64,000 bases of DNA from an uncultured beta proteobacterium (GCA_902826155.1 CADEDU010000013.1:49323-113322), one strand, 5' to 3'; shown: positions 36,118 to 45,895, counted from the stretch's first letter. Numbers and translations are program-made. The notes: a model not told the origin generated them from the letters alone.

Positions 36118-36339
36118 ATGGACGCGCGACTTGCCTTTACCTCCGGCGGCATGCAGGTTTTCAACGCTGACGGCAGCGGGCGCATCGTGCCCGCCGGACC
36201 CTGCTACATCCTGCCGCCGTCCGCGCCGTCGCAATCCAGCACCGTGCGCTGGGAAGAAGGCGGCATCACCCGTAGCGCAACCATCTCGCCGCAGGCATTG
36301 CGCGGCTATCTGATGGGCTGCATCGTGCAGTATTCGTAG
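36118..36339 (+). CDS. Small hypothetical protein
   Basis: A 73-residue protein starting at ATG 36118 with GAGG about 8 bases upstream. It has no signal peptide, a Pro/Ser-rich middle (YILPPSAPSQSS) and a short hydrophobic end (LRGYLMGCIVQYS). I do not recognise it. It ends 49 bases from the stop of the convergent TRAP permease gene. Its start, ribosome-binding site and codon use are consistent with a real gene, but short length keeps confidence moderate. Confidence 0.5.
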   Translation: MDARLAFTSGGMQVFNADGSGRIVPAGPCYILPPSAPSQSSTVRWEEGGITRSATISPQALRGYLMGCIVQYS

Positions 36340-36388
36340 AGCGGGCGCACCGCACCGAACTCGACCGGATATCGTTCAAGGCTTCAGT

Positions 36389-37684
36389 TCACGGCTTCAG
36401 ATAGCCCGACCAGCGCGGCAACGCCGTCACCAGATCGGGCACCAGTACCATCAGGAACAGCAGCGCCATCAAGACACCGATCAGCGCCCAGCTCTCGCGG
36501 ATGATTTCGCGCAGCGGAATCCTGGCAAGCGCGGCGAGCACGAACAGCAGCAGGCCATAGGGCGGCGTCACCAGTCCGATCGTGACATTGAAGATGATCA
36601 CGACGCCGAAGAAGACCGGGTCGATCTTCAGCGCCAGCACGCTCGGAATGAGCACCGGTACCAGTACGAGCAGCATCGTGGTCGCGTCGATCAGGCATCC
36701 GAGCACCAGGAACAGCACGTTGACCGTGAGCAGGAAACCGAGCGCCGACAAGCCCAGGCCGCCGATCCACGCCGCAAGCGTCTTGTCGAGCTGCTCAGCG
36801 GTCACCGCGTAGTTGATCGCGAACGCGCCGCAGATCATCAACAGAATCACCGACGTCTGCCGCGCGGTTTCGACGAACACGGCGAGCAGCTTCGTCGCGC
36901 TCAGCTCGCGATAGATCGCCCCCGCCAGTACCAGCGCGTAGAGCGCGGCTACCGCCGCCGATTCCGTGGGCGTGAACTTGCCCGAGTAGATGCCACCCAG
37001 CAGCACCACCGGCATCCCGAGCGGCGCCAGCGCGCGCAGGACGAGGCGCCTGCGCTCCATCTTGCCAACCGCGTGTTCAACGGGGAAGCGACGCCGCACG
37101 GCGGTAAGGTAGACCACGATCATCATCGCCGCCGCCATCAGCAGACCCGGAATCACGCCGGCCAGAAACAGTGCGGCCACCGACACGTTGGCGATCAACG
37201 CGTACAGGATCATCGGGATCGACGGCGGGATCATCGGTCCGAGCGTGGCCGAGGCGGCGACGATGGCCGCAGCGAATCCGCGCGGATAGCCCGCCTGCGT
37301 CATCGCGCGAATGGTGACCAGGCCCGGACCCGCAGCGTCGGCCACTGCGCTGCCGCTCATGCTCGCGAACAGCACGCTCACGACCACGTCGACCTGCGCC
37401 AGCCCGCCGCGGATACCTCCGACCAGGGCATGGCAAGCCGCGAACAATCGATCCGAGATCGAGCCCGCGTTCATCAGATTCGCCGCGAGCATGAACATCG
37501 GGATCGCGAGCAGCACGTAGTTGTTGGCGAGCGTGTTGAGGATCTGATCGGCGAGCAGTCCGACATCGCGCCCGGCGGCATACAGGTACGCGAGGCTCGC
37601 GACGATCATCGCCAGCGCGATCGGCACGCGCACGAGCGACAGTGCGATGAACACCGCCAGCAACAGCAGGAACGCGCCGCTCAT
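36389..37684 (-). CDS. dctM: TRAP transporter large permease, DctM-like
   Basis: A 431-residue inner-membrane protein with about 12 hydrophobic segments. It carries the DctM sequence pattern, including GSISDRLFAACHALVGGIRGGLAQ, SGSAVADAAGPGLVTIRAM and IPPSIPMILYA. The protein is the ion-coupled permease that moves the ligand released by DctP. The gene is the last of the three-gene TRAP operon; a 9-base gap follows dctQ. Confidence 0.93.
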   Translation of the reverse strand: MSGAFLLLLAVFIALSLVRVPIALAMIVASLAYLYAAGRDVGLLADQILNTLANNYVLLAIPMFMLAANLMNAGSISDRLFAACHALVGGIRGGLAQVDVVVSVLFASMSGSAVADAAGPGLVTIRAMTQAGYPRGFAAAIVAASATLGPMIPPSIPMILYALIANVSVAALFLAGVIPGLLMAAAMMIVVYLTAVRRRFPVEHAVGKMERRRLVLRALAPLGMPVVLLGGIYSGKFTPTESAAVAALYALVLAGAIYRELSATKLLAVFVETARQTSVILLMICGAFAINYAVTAEQLDKTLAAWIGGLGLSALGFLLTVNVLFLVLGCLIDATTMLLVLVPVLIPSVLALKIDPVFFGVVIIFNVTIGLVTPPYGLLLFVLAALARIPLREIIRESWALIGVLMALLFLMVLVPDLVTALPRWSGYLKP

Positions 37685-37693
37685 GGCGGGCGC

Positions 37694-38191
37694 CTAGAGG
37701 CGGTCCTGCCAGCCGGCGCGCAGCAGCGTGGCCGCGCGGGCAAGCAGGCGCAGCGCCACGGCCACGACAAATACCACGAAGCAGAAGTACACGAAATCGA
37801 GACGCCACTGCAGCGCGGCGGTGCGCTCGCGCCACAGGAACACGATGAAGTCCGCAATCTTGGGTGCGGCGGCCAGCAGCACCAAGCCTGCGAACCCGCA
37901 TCCAAGTACGCCAACCCAGCGTCGTGCCGCGCTCGGCAGCGTCGAATCCAGCAATTCGAACGCAACGTGATCGGCTAGCCGTACCGCGAACGCGCCGGTG
38001 ATGAATACGCACCACAGAAACAGCACGACCGCCAGCTCATCGATCCACACCAGCGGCGCGCCGAACAGATAGCGGCGTACGACCCCGAGGAGTATCGCGA
38101 CGAGGACACCGGCGAGCAACAGCGCGGCCACCCATTCGCCACCACGCTGCAGCCAGAGAAACGCAGAACGCCGGTCCGCGCTAGCGGACAC
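37694..38191 (-). CDS. dctQ: TRAP transporter small permease, DctQ-like
   Basis: A 165-residue membrane protein with four transmembrane helices and the DctQ core RYLFGAPLVWIDELAVVLFLW. It pairs with the DctM protein. The start is GTG 38191, inside the end of the dctP gene (11-base overlap). DctP-DctQ-DctM together import an organic anion with Na+ or H+ gradient. Confidence 0.9.
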   Translation of the reverse strand: MSASADRRSAFLWLQRGGEWVAALLLAGVLVAILLGVVRRYLFGAPLVWIDELAVVLFLWCVFITGAFAVRLADHVAFELLDSTLPSAARRWVGVLGCGFAGLVLLAAAPKIADFIVFLWRERTAALQWRLDFVYFCFVVFVVAVALRLLARAATLLRAGWQDRL

Positions 38192-39173
38192 GCATCACCT
38201 CTTCCATCATCTTGCGATTCCACGGCTTGGCCGCTTCGGCGTTGGCGTACACCTTGTCGGCATTGGCGCGAAAGCCGGCCAGGTCTGGTCGGGCCACGGT
38301 GAGTCCTTTGGCCGCCAGGCCATCGATAACGGTCTTCTCGTCGTTCAGCCGCTGGTCGTCGTTCCACTTCGTCGAGGCAACCGCGGCGCTCTGTACGGCC
38401 TTTTTCTGGTCGGCCGAGAGCTTGTCCCAGAACGGCTTGGCGATCGAGTAGAACACCGGCTGCACCAGGTGGGAGGTGATCACTAGCTGCTTGGTGACCT
38501 CATGGAACTTCGCGGCGTTCATGATCGTCGGTGGATTCTCCTGGCCGTCGATCGTGCCGGTTTGCAGTGCGAGGTAGACCTCGGGCATCGCCATCGGCGT
38601 GGGCGTGACGCCGATCGATTGACCGAGGAGCAGCCAGTCGGGGCCACCGGGCATGCGCATCTTCACGCCAGCGAGGTCGGTGGGACCGCTCACGTTGCGC
38701 GCCGCGCGCAAGTTCACCTGCCGCGTGCCCAGATACGTTGGCGCGAGGATCACGATGCCCATCTTCGCTGCGACCGTGTCGGCGTAGGTTTTGCCGATGG
38801 TTCCGGTGAACGTCTTGTGCGCGTGGTCGTAGTCGCGAAACAGGTAGGCGCGATTGAAGAAACCGAACTCCGGGATCTGCTGCGCGACCTCGAACGTGGT
38901 CATCGTGCTCATCTCGAGATTGCCGCGCTGCAGGGCGGGGACTTCGGTCCCCTGACGAAACAGCTGACTGGCCGGAAACAGCTGCACGTCGATCGCCGGG
39001 GCCGCCTTTTCGACGTCGGCCTTGAACTGCTGCAGCGACCGCGACAGAAAATCCGACGGCGGCGCCGCCGTTGAGAAGCGCAGCACGGTCTTGGTTTGCG
39101 CGATCGCCGCGGACGAAGCGAGCGTGAGCGCGGCAAGGACGATTGCGGAGGTGACGCGACGATTCAATGCCAT
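38181..39173 (-). CDS. dctP: TRAP transporter substrate-binding protein, DctP-like
   Basis: A 330-residue periplasmic protein with a signal peptide (ending SSAAIAQ near residue 25). The mature domain holds TVLRFSTAAPPSDFLSRSLQQF and QRGNLEMSTMTTFEVAQQIPE, and the Arg of LGTRQVNLR, which in DctP proteins usually pairs with a carboxylate of the ligand. AAAGGA is well placed before the ATG at 39173. A carboxylic acid ligand is likely. Confidence 0.92.
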   Translation of the reverse strand: MALNRRVTSAIVLAALTLASSAAIAQTKTVLRFSTAAPPSDFLSRSLQQFKADVEKAAPAIDVQLFPASQLFRQGTEVPALQRGNLEMSTMTTFEVAQQIPEFGFFNRAYLFRDYDHAHKTFTGTIGKTYADTVAAKMGIVILAPTYLGTRQVNLRAARNVSGPTDLAGVKMRMPGGPDWLLLGQSIGVTPTPMAMPEVYLALQTGTIDGQENPPTIMNAAKFHEVTKQLVITSHLVQPVFYSIAKPFWDKLSADQKKAVQSAAVASTKWNDDQRLNDEKTVIDGLAAKGLTVARPDLAGFRANADKVYANAEAAKPWNRKMMEEVMRVR

Positions 39174-39261
39174 GGGGCTCATCCTTTCGTTCTGCAGTGC
39201 GAAGGTGCATCAAGACTTGAATTCAGCGTATCACCAACTCCGTGTCGCGCATGACGCGCGC

Positions 39262-40293
39262 TCAAACCGCTGGCGGCACCAGCACTACCTTGCCCAATCC
39301 CCCGCGCTCGGCCACCAGTCGATGCGCCTCCGCGGCCTGCTCCAGTGGCATCACGCGATCCATGATCACGCGGAATTCGCCTCGCGCTGCCGCGCCCAAC
39401 GCGAGCGCGAGATCCTCGCCGGTGATGGTGCCGACCGAACCTTTGATCATGATCTGATTCAGATACAAAAAACTCACATCCAGCGGAACCGTGCCGCCGC
39501 CATGACTGCCCGCGGTAACGAGGCGGCCGCCACGGGCGAGGCTCTTGAGTGCTCTCGGAAACAGTTCCGGATCGCTGATGTTCTCGAACACCACATCGAC
39601 CCCACGCCCGCCGGTGATCGCTCGCGCCTCGGCGGTGAGATCCTGCTTGCGATAGTTGATGCCGACGTCCGCGCCGAGCGCCATCGCCGCGGCAACTCGT
39701 TCATCGCCACCGGCCGCCGCGATCACTTTCGCGCCGTACGATTTCGCTACCTGAATGCCGGCGCTGCCCAGCCCACCCGAGGCACCCATCACCAGCACCC
39801 ACTCGCCAGCCTTGAGCCCGGCGTCGTCGCGCAGCATCGAGTACGCCACCGGCGCGTGCCGCGCGATCACGGTCGCGACCGGAAAGTCCACGCCATCAGG
39901 CAACGGAAACGTGATGCGCGCCGGAACCTTCACGTACTGCGCGTAGCCGCCCCACACGTGCACGCCGAGAATCACCGGGGGTGCGCTCGGGCCGAACGGC
40001 TTGACGATGAGCGAGGTCACGACGCGATCACCCACGCGCCGATCAGTCACCTGCGTGCCCACTGCCGCGATCACGCCGGTGGGATCCACGCCGAGCACCA
40101 GCGGCGGCTGCACGCGAATCGGATACTTGCCCGATCGCACCACCAGATCGAGTGTGCGATTGACCGACACCGCCTTCACCTCGATCACGACCTCGTCGGG
40201 GCCGGGCTGCGGCGTGGGCACCTCTTCCATCCGCATGACTTCGGGGCCGCCGAACTCGCGGACGACCATCGCTTGCATGGTGGGGTTCAACAT
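39262..40293 (-). CDS. Quinone-oxidoreductase-like MDR family protein
   Basis: A 343-residue medium-chain dehydrogenase/reductase. It has the GroES-like N-domain (VVREFGGPEVMRMEEVPTPQ) and the Rossmann motif VLVMGASGGLGSAGIQVAK near residue 170. The catalytic zinc ligands (GHE/CGxCxxC) are absent, as in zeta-crystallin/quinone reductases, so NADPH-dependent reduction of a quinone or enone is likely. The start at 40293 follows a weak GAAGAG. It is flanked by cobQ downstream in the window order and the TRAP operon. Confidence 0.87.
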   Translation of the reverse strand: MLNPTMQAMVVREFGGPEVMRMEEVPTPQPGPDEVVIEVKAVSVNRTLDLVVRSGKYPIRVQPPLVLGVDPTGVIAAVGTQVTDRRVGDRVVTSLIVKPFGPSAPPVILGVHVWGGYAQYVKVPARITFPLPDGVDFPVATVIARHAPVAYSMLRDDAGLKAGEWVLVMGASGGLGSAGIQVAKSYGAKVIAAAGGDERVAAAMALGADVGINYRKQDLTAEARAITGGRGVDVVFENISDPELFPRALKSLARGGRLVTAGSHGGGTVPLDVSFLYLNQIMIKGSVGTITGEDLALALGAAARGEFRVIMDRVMPLEQAAEAHRLVAERGGLGKVVLVPPAV

Positions 40294-40353
40294 GGGTCTC
40301 TTCGCACGAGAAAGCGTAAGGATATCGCCCGACTCGAATATGACTATCCCTTC

Positions 40354-41820
40354 TCACCCCTCAAGCACCCGCCGCAGCAACGTGGGCTCGAGATGCCGCT
40401 CGATCAGGTCGGCCAGACGATCGAACGTGTGCTCGAGCGAGGGCGCAGTCGCACCGAACAGCGCGCGCAGCACGGCTGGCTGCTCGAACAGCCCGTGCGC
40501 GTACAGGCCCAGCACCGAACCCTGTTGCCAGCCGATCGGCTCGCCGGTGTCGTCGCGCAGCACGACCCCTGTGCCGTCGGTGCGTCCGCAACGGATCTGA
40601 TAGCCGCTTGCCGCGACACCCGCGAGTCCTGCCCACGGTGCGGTAGTCGCGCCGAAATGCATCGCCGACTGCAGCAATTGCTTGTCCGCCTCGAATCGCG
40701 TCACCAGCGGCAACAGCCCAAGACCCGGCAGCGCCTCATAGCGCACGCCATCGTGACCAAGCGGATCGTGCAGCGTGCGTCCGAGCATCTGCAACCCGCC
40801 GCAGATGCCCAGCACTGCGCCACCACGCAGCGCATGGCGGTGAATAGCCGCATCGAGTCCGGTTGCGCGTAGCCAGTCGAGATCACCGCTCACCTGCTTG
40901 CTGCCGGGCAGGACGATCCAGTCGGCGCGCTCGAGCGTCGCCACCTCGCGTGCCCATGCCAGTTGCACGCCGGGCGCCTGTGCTAGTGGCGCGAACTCGT
41001 CGAGATTGCTGATGTGAGGCGGCGCGAGGATCGCGATTCGCAGTGCGGGCTCGCCATGGCCGCGCGACGTGTTCGCGTCGAACAGTCCGTCTTCTTCGGG
41101 CAGGCCGTGATCGCGCTGCATCGGCAGCACGCCGGCCAGCGGCACACCGGTGAGGGCCTGCAACTGCTCCGGCCCCGGCGCGAGCAGCGTTGCGTCGCCG
41201 CGGAAGCGATTGAGCACGTAACCCTGGAGGATCGGCCGGAGATCGGCGGGCAACAGCGCATGCGTGCCATGCACGTGCGCGAACGCGCCGCCGCGATCGA
41301 TGTCGGTGACGAGCAACGCGGCGGTGGGCCCGCTCGCCATCGCCCATCGCGCCGTGCCGAGATTCACGTAGTCATCGGCGGCGAGGTTGATCTCGGCCGG
41401 CGAGCCCGCGCCTTCGACGATGATCAGCTCGTGGCGCGACGCAAGCCGCAGCCAGGCCTCGCGCGCCGCCTGCGCGAGCAGCGGGCTGCGCTCGCGCCAC
41501 GCGAGTCGCCCCAGTCCAGGCGCCACCTTGCCGTGCAGCACGACCTGGCTCGCGGTGTCGTGCTCGGGCTTGAGCAGCACCGGGTTGTGATCGGTGCTTG
41601 GCGCGGCACGCGCCGCGAGCGCCTGGAAGTACTGCGCCGAGCCGATCTCGCCGGCGATGCCGTCGGGCCGTGCAACGACGCGCGCGTTGTTGCTCATGTT
41701 CTGCGCTTTGAACGGTGCCACGGCGATGCCGCGCCGCGCCGCCAGCCGGCATAGCGCGGTGGCCAGGAAGCTCTTGCCGGCACCGCTGCTGGTGCCCCAG
41801 ACGATCAGCGTGCGAGGCAT
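40354..41820 (-). CDS. cobQ: CobQ, cobyric acid synthase
   Basis: A 488-residue cytoplasmic enzyme that amidates adenosylcobyrinic diamide at four carboxylates in cobalamin synthesis. The N-terminal P-loop-like GTSSGAGKSFL (9-19) and QNMSNN segment begin the synthetase domain, VEGAGSPAEINL lies mid-protein, and the class I glutaminase domain has the Cys of LGICGGLQML and the His of LYAHGLFE. It is downstream of btuB (89-base gap) in the transcript controlled by the cobalamin riboswitch, so it is repressed by B12. No other cob genes are present, consistent with salvage or a distant pathway. Confidence 0.95.
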   Translation of the reverse strand: MPRTLIVWGTSSGAGKSFLATALCRLAARRGIAVAPFKAQNMSNNARVVARPDGIAGEIGSAQYFQALAARAAPSTDHNPVLLKPEHDTASQVVLHGKVAPGLGRLAWRERSPLLAQAAREAWLRLASRHELIIVEGAGSPAEINLAADDYVNLGTARWAMASGPTAALLVTDIDRGGAFAHVHGTHALLPADLRPILQGYVLNRFRGDATLLAPGPEQLQALTGVPLAGVLPMQRDHGLPEEDGLFDANTSRGHGEPALRIAILAPPHISNLDEFAPLAQAPGVQLAWAREVATLERADWIVLPGSKQVSGDLDWLRATGLDAAIHRHALRGGAVLGICGGLQMLGRTLHDPLGHDGVRYEALPGLGLLPLVTRFEADKQLLQSAMHFGATTAPWAGLAGVAASGYQIRCGRTDGTGVVLRDDTGEPIGWQQGSVLGLYAHGLFEQPAVLRALFGATAPSLEHTFDRLADLIERHLEPTLLRRVLEG

Positions 41821-41909
41821 GCCGCGATCTCCTGACTAATACGGAACCGGAAAGACGCGCAACTCGAGCGACCCCAATCCGAGCGACTCGCCGGACGACT
41901 GCACGGCGG

Positions 41910-43841
41910 CTACTGGTAGCGCACGCCGACGAACACGTTCGAGCCCGGTGTCGCGAAGTTGGTCGCCAACTCGTACTCCTTGTCGAACACGTTGTTCCAG
42001 CGCGCGAAGATCCGCCACTCGCGATTGAAGCGGTAGCTCGCTACGAGATTCAGCAGGGCGTAGCCATCCAATGGCCGGGTGTTGTTGAGATCGTCGAAGC
42101 GTCGGCCTGAGGCCACGACCTCCGAGGAGAATGACCACGACCCGACTTCGTAGTCGAGCGAGGCGCTGCCGTAGCGCTTGGCTCGCCGCGGCAGCACGCG
42201 GCCGGAGGCACGATCTTTCGGATCGGCGAGATCGAACGTGCCGCGCACCGACCAGTTGCTCGTCAGCCGCGCCTGTGCAGACATCGAGTAACCCGCGAGT
42301 AGTGCCTGGTTCACGTTGACCGGGCAGCCGAATGGTCGGCCCGCCAGCGGGCACACGCCGGTGAACGCGATGAGATCCTCCACGCGATTGCGATAGTAGA
42401 CGGCACTACCAGAGATCCTCTGGCCGTCGTAGTGCACACCGCCTTCGGCATTGCGCGCCTTCTCGGGCACCAGTGTCGGATTGTCGAAGCTCGGAAAGTA
42501 GAGATCGTTGAAGGTCGGCGCCCGGAAGGCCGTGCCGCCGCTCAGCGTGGCGCGCCAGCCTCCGCCGAACCGATAGCCATACGCGAGCGAGCCAGTCGTC
42601 CTGTTGCCGAACTGATTCGAATCGTCGTTGCGCACGCTGCCCTGGAACAGATGCGCGCCCGGCGCCCACTGCAGCACGCCGACGCCGGAGTTGGTGTCGC
42701 GCTCGTTGGTCGAGAACAGCGTGTTCGAGATGACTCGCTCTTCGCGCCGCTCCGCTGCCAGTTGGAGCCTGAGCCCGCCGAAGCGAAGATCGTTCTGCCA
42801 GGCGTATTGGCGCTGCTTGGTGTCGAACCGGCTGGTCGAGAAGGCCGATCTGTTCTCGTTGAGGTCGGCGGTCTCGCCCAGACGCAGGCGGGTGGTCCAA
42901 TTGGGCAGGAGTTGGTGCGCGCTGTGAATCGCGCCGGTGCGTACAGTGGTCTCTGCGCGATCGTCGAAATTCGCGCTCGTGTCGTACTGCGAAACGATCC
43001 GACTCTCGAGGAACTGGACGCCGATCTCGTGGCCGCGCGCCGGCGTGAAGCCGAACTGGCCGCTCGCGTGTGCGCGCCGATAGCCGTCGCGGTCCGGATT
43101 GAAGCCGAATGCGGACGGATTGCGGATGGCGTTGAAGCCGCGGCTGTCTTCCCTGCCGACCTGCACGCTGTAGCGCGCGATGTCGGTGCCGCCCGATACG
43201 CCCGCACCGATGCGCCAGGTGTCGTAGCTGCCGTAGCCGCCTTCGACGTTGAATCGCGTTGGCCCTTCGCCCTTGCGCGTGAAGATCTGCACCACGCCGC
43301 CGATCGCATCGGCGCCGTACAGGCTCGATGCCGGTCCGCGCAGCACCTCGATGCGCTCGATCTGTTCGATCGGTATGGCCTGCCAGCTCGCTGCGCCCGC
43401 GGTGGAGGAGCCGACGCGCTGGCCGTCGATCAGCAGCACCACCTGCGTGCCGTTCGAGCCACGCATGAACACGTTGGTGGTCGAACCAGGGCCGCCGGTG
43501 GTGGAAATCTCGATGCCGCGTTGGCGCCGCAGCACATCGACCAGGTTCGACTGGCCCGACGTTGCAAGCTCCTCGCGCGTGATGATGCTCACGTCGGCCA
43601 CGCTTTCGGCGACCGGCGTCGGCGTGCGACTGCCGGTGACGACGACCTCCGGCAGCGTGGCCCCGGATGCTTGCTGTTGAGCGAGCGCGGAAGGCGTGAA
43701 TCCAACCGACAGGAACGCTGCAGGTATGAATACGGCAGCGTACGCGGCTGCGAGATTGGGTGCGCGCGTGAACGCGAGTTTGGGCGCGTGATCAGACGAC
43801 GGGCAACGCGGCCGACGCCGCGGCAAGGCAGATGTGGACAT
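41910..43841 (-). CDS. btuB: BtuB-like TonB-dependent vitamin B12 receptor
   Basis: A 643-residue outer-membrane receptor. Signal peptide (about residues 26-54) ends TPSALAQ. The TonB box-like LPEVVVTGSRTPTPVAES, the plug VLRRQRGIEISTTGG, NVFMRGSNGTQVVLLIDGQRVG and RGPASSLYGADAIGG are present, and the C-terminus ends VFVGVRYQ. Control by a cobalamin riboswitch upstream supports cobalamin as substrate. Start at 43841 follows AAGGGGAG. Energised by TonB-ExbBD; cobQ lies downstream. Confidence 0.93.
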   Translation of the reverse strand: MSTSALPRRRPRCPSSDHAPKLAFTRAPNLAAAYAAVFIPAAFLSVGFTPSALAQQQASGATLPEVVVTGSRTPTPVAESVADVSIITREELATSGQSNLVDVLRRQRGIEISTTGGPGSTTNVFMRGSNGTQVVLLIDGQRVGSSTAGAASWQAIPIEQIERIEVLRGPASSLYGADAIGGVVQIFTRKGEGPTRFNVEGGYGSYDTWRIGAGVSGGTDIARYSVQVGREDSRGFNAIRNPSAFGFNPDRDGYRRAHASGQFGFTPARGHEIGVQFLESRIVSQYDTSANFDDRAETTVRTGAIHSAHQLLPNWTTRLRLGETADLNENRSAFSTSRFDTKQRQYAWQNDLRFGGLRLQLAAERREERVISNTLFSTNERDTNSGVGVLQWAPGAHLFQGSVRNDDSNQFGNRTTGSLAYGYRFGGGWRATLSGGTAFRAPTFNDLYFPSFDNPTLVPEKARNAEGGVHYDGQRISGSAVYYRNRVEDLIAFTGVCPLAGRPFGCPVNVNQALLAGYSMSAQARLTSNWSVRGTFDLADPKDRASGRVLPRRAKRYGSASLDYEVGSWSFSSEVVASGRRFDDLNNTRPLDGYALLNLVASYRFNREWRIFARWNNVFDKEYELATNFATPGSNVFVGVRYQ

Positions 43842-44515
43842 GTGAGGTGACTCCCCTTTGTTCGAGGCCAGGGAGTGCATCCCCGCACTGCCGTGGCCAG
43901 CAAGACATGTGGGAGCTCAACGAAGCGCTGACAGCGGCTTGTGGCGCCGCACACGTCTTTAACCAGCGGAAGACGGCGAGCGAGCCCAACTGCAGCACCG
44001 TGCGCAGCGACCCCGCAGCGCTCCCGGTCAGCATCGCCGGCCGGTCTCCGGGCTTGCGAGCCCGACGCGAAACCATTGCGGTTCGCGCCGGAGTGTTGCG
44101 CACGGCCTTCCCAAGGTTTTCGCCTCAGTGGCCCGTGGCGTGCGCCGTTTGTGCTCGCCTACCGTTGCGGGGGCAGCGCAGGCGTTGACGCACGAATCAA
44201 TACCGTCGTACGTCGCACCTGCTTCACGTTTCACCCGATGCGCGCTCGGATCGCGCACCAGGCACCGTCGATGACGGCGGAATCTTAGCACCCGTGGAAG
44301 GCGAAGCCGGACGGAGACCGATTTGCGCGTTTCGCTGTTGGTCTGCGGGTGCTGGCTTCATTCGATTCGATATACCGTCCGTAATCCAGACGTAATTTGA
44401 TCCCTTTCTGCGAACCGCGTGTGATCAAGGCGGGATATTCACGGGAAACTGCAGGAGAAAGGCACGCGATCCGGATCAATAAATCTCGCCATAATTATCG
44501 TCATAATTCCAGTCT
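43842..44515. other. Intergenic region, btuB leader and yjjJ upstream
   Basis: A 674-base region between divergent genes. The btuB half carries the cobalamin riboswitch (44020-44268). The right part, 44340-44515, is less GC-rich than the flanks and contains two direct repeats CATAATT (44490-44496 and 44502-44508) just before the YjjJ-like start codon. No further gene is supported. Confidence 0.55.
44020..44268 (-). promoter_or_regulatory. Cobalamin (B12) riboswitch
   Basis: Read 5' to 3' on the minus strand the conserved blocks appear in order: GGTGCCTGGTGC near the upstream end, GTGAAACGTGAAGCAGGTGC, GCTGCCCCCGCAACGGT (44161-44177), GCCACTGAGG (44123-44132), GGGAAGGC, and finally AGCCCGGAGACCGGCC, the B12-box end (44039-44056). 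This matches AdoCbl-class riboswitches. It precedes btuB by about 180 nt, so cobalamin should repress btuB and cobQ. Confidence 0.93.
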
Positions 44516-45895
44516 ATGCGCTCTCCGAACCAAGCCGCCCGCCAGCAGATCGCCGCCGCCCTACGCCGTGGCCCGATCAGTGCACCCGCGCTCGCCGAGG
44601 TGCTGGTGATTTCACCGCGCACTGTCCTGCGATTGATCGGTGAACTCGGTGAACGCGTCGTATCGATGGGCGCCGCGGGGCGACGGCGCTATGCCTTGGC
44701 GCGTCCGCTGCGTGGCGATGCACGGCCGATCCCGGTGTTTGCTGTCGATCGACGGGGAAGCGTGCATGACGCCGGCACGATCCAACTTGTCGATCCAGGC
44801 GGCAGTACGTTCGATCTCGCGACCCTGGGCTGGCCCGTCGACACCTCCGCCCGCGACGGCTGGTGGCAGGGCCTGCCCTATCCGCTCTACGACATGCGCC
44901 CGCAAGGATTCATTGGTCGGGCGTTCGCGCGCCTCGAACATCGCGCACTGGAGGTGGCGAGCGATCCGCGTGCCTGGGGCGATGACGACATCGCCTATGT
45001 GCTGAGTCGGCGCAGCGCTGACGTACCGGGAAGCTTGATTGTGGGAGAGCCGGCGCTGCGCCTTCATCAGGCGCAGCGCGCGCTCGCCGCGGCGCCGATC
45101 AAACCTGCCGCGTTGACCGATGCCTATCCTGCGTTGGCGGAGGCGGCCATCGGGCACGCGGTGCCAGGGAGCAGCGCGGCTGGGGAGTTCCCGAAGTTCA
45201 CCGCGACGCGCACGATGACCGCGGCTCGAACGCCCCATGTGATCGTGAAGTTTTCCGGACAAGCTGGCGGCGATGCAACCCAACGCTGGTCCGACCTGGC
45301 GGTGTGCGAGCACCTCGCGCTCGAGCAGATCGATGAGGTGGGCGGTTTGCAGGCGGCCCGCAGTCGCATCATCCAGGCGCGGCAGCGCACCTTCTTCGAG
45401 TCCGAGCGTTTCGATCGTCATGGGCTGTTCGGCCGCTCGCCGGTGGTCAGCCTGGAGGCGATCAACGGCCATCTGCTGGGGCTGGCCAGCGGTGACTGGC
45501 GCGATCACGCCGCCGCGCTGCTGCGGCTCAAGCTGATCGACGAATCCACCGCGCGATCGCTCGTGCTGCTGTGGTGGTACGGGCGGCTGATCGCCAACAG
45601 CGACATGCACCTTGGCAACCTGAGCCTGATTCCTGCCGATGGCGCGCTGCGCCTGGCGCCGGTCTACGACATGCTGCCGATGGGCTATGCGCCGCTGCCC
45701 GGCGGCGAGGTAACGCGCGCGCCATGGTCGTTCGAGCTGCCGCTGCCGCGCGAGGCGCGTGTGTGGACGCAAGCGTGTACCGCAGCGATCGCGTTCTGGC
45801 GCACGGCGGCCACCGACGCTCGGATCTCATCGCGCTTTCGATCGCTGTGCAATCAGAACGCTGGTGAGTTGGAGCGCTGCGCGGAGAGGTTGTAG
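44516..45895 (+). CDS. yjjJ: YjjJ-type HipA family kinase with N-terminal HTH
   Basis: A 459-residue protein of the YjjJ kind: the N-terminal 60 residues form a winged-helix-like segment (ALRRGPISAPALAEVLVISPRTVLRLI), followed by the HipA kinase fold. Kinase motifs are HVIVKFSG (ATP lysine, about 243), FESERFDRHG (about 300), NSDMHLGNLSL (catalytic Asn/Asp, about 362) and YDMLPM (about 385). Unlike hipBA loci there is no separate HipB; DNA binding is probably fused in. HipA kinases phosphorylate proteins such as GltX; YjjJ targets are poorly known. Upstream CATAATT repeats may serve autoregulation. No strong ribosome-binding site was found. Confidence 0.88.
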   Translation: MRSPNQAARQQIAAALRRGPISAPALAEVLVISPRTVLRLIGELGERVVSMGAAGRRRYALARPLRGDARPIPVFAVDRRGSVHDAGTIQLVDPGGSTFDLATLGWPVDTSARDGWWQGLPYPLYDMRPQGFIGRAFARLEHRALEVASDPRAWGDDDIAYVLSRRSADVPGSLIVGEPALRLHQAQRALAAAPIKPAALTDAYPALAEAAIGHAVPGSSAAGEFPKFTATRTMTAARTPHVIVKFSGQAGGDATQRWSDLAVCEHLALEQIDEVGGLQAARSRIIQARQRTFFESERFDRHGLFGRSPVVSLEAINGHLLGLASGDWRDHAAALLRLKLIDESTARSLVLLWWYGRLIANSDMHLGNLSLIPADGALRLAPVYDMLPMGYAPLPGGEVTRAPWSFELPLPREARVWTQACTAAIAFWRTAATDARISSRFRSLCNQNAGELERCAERL

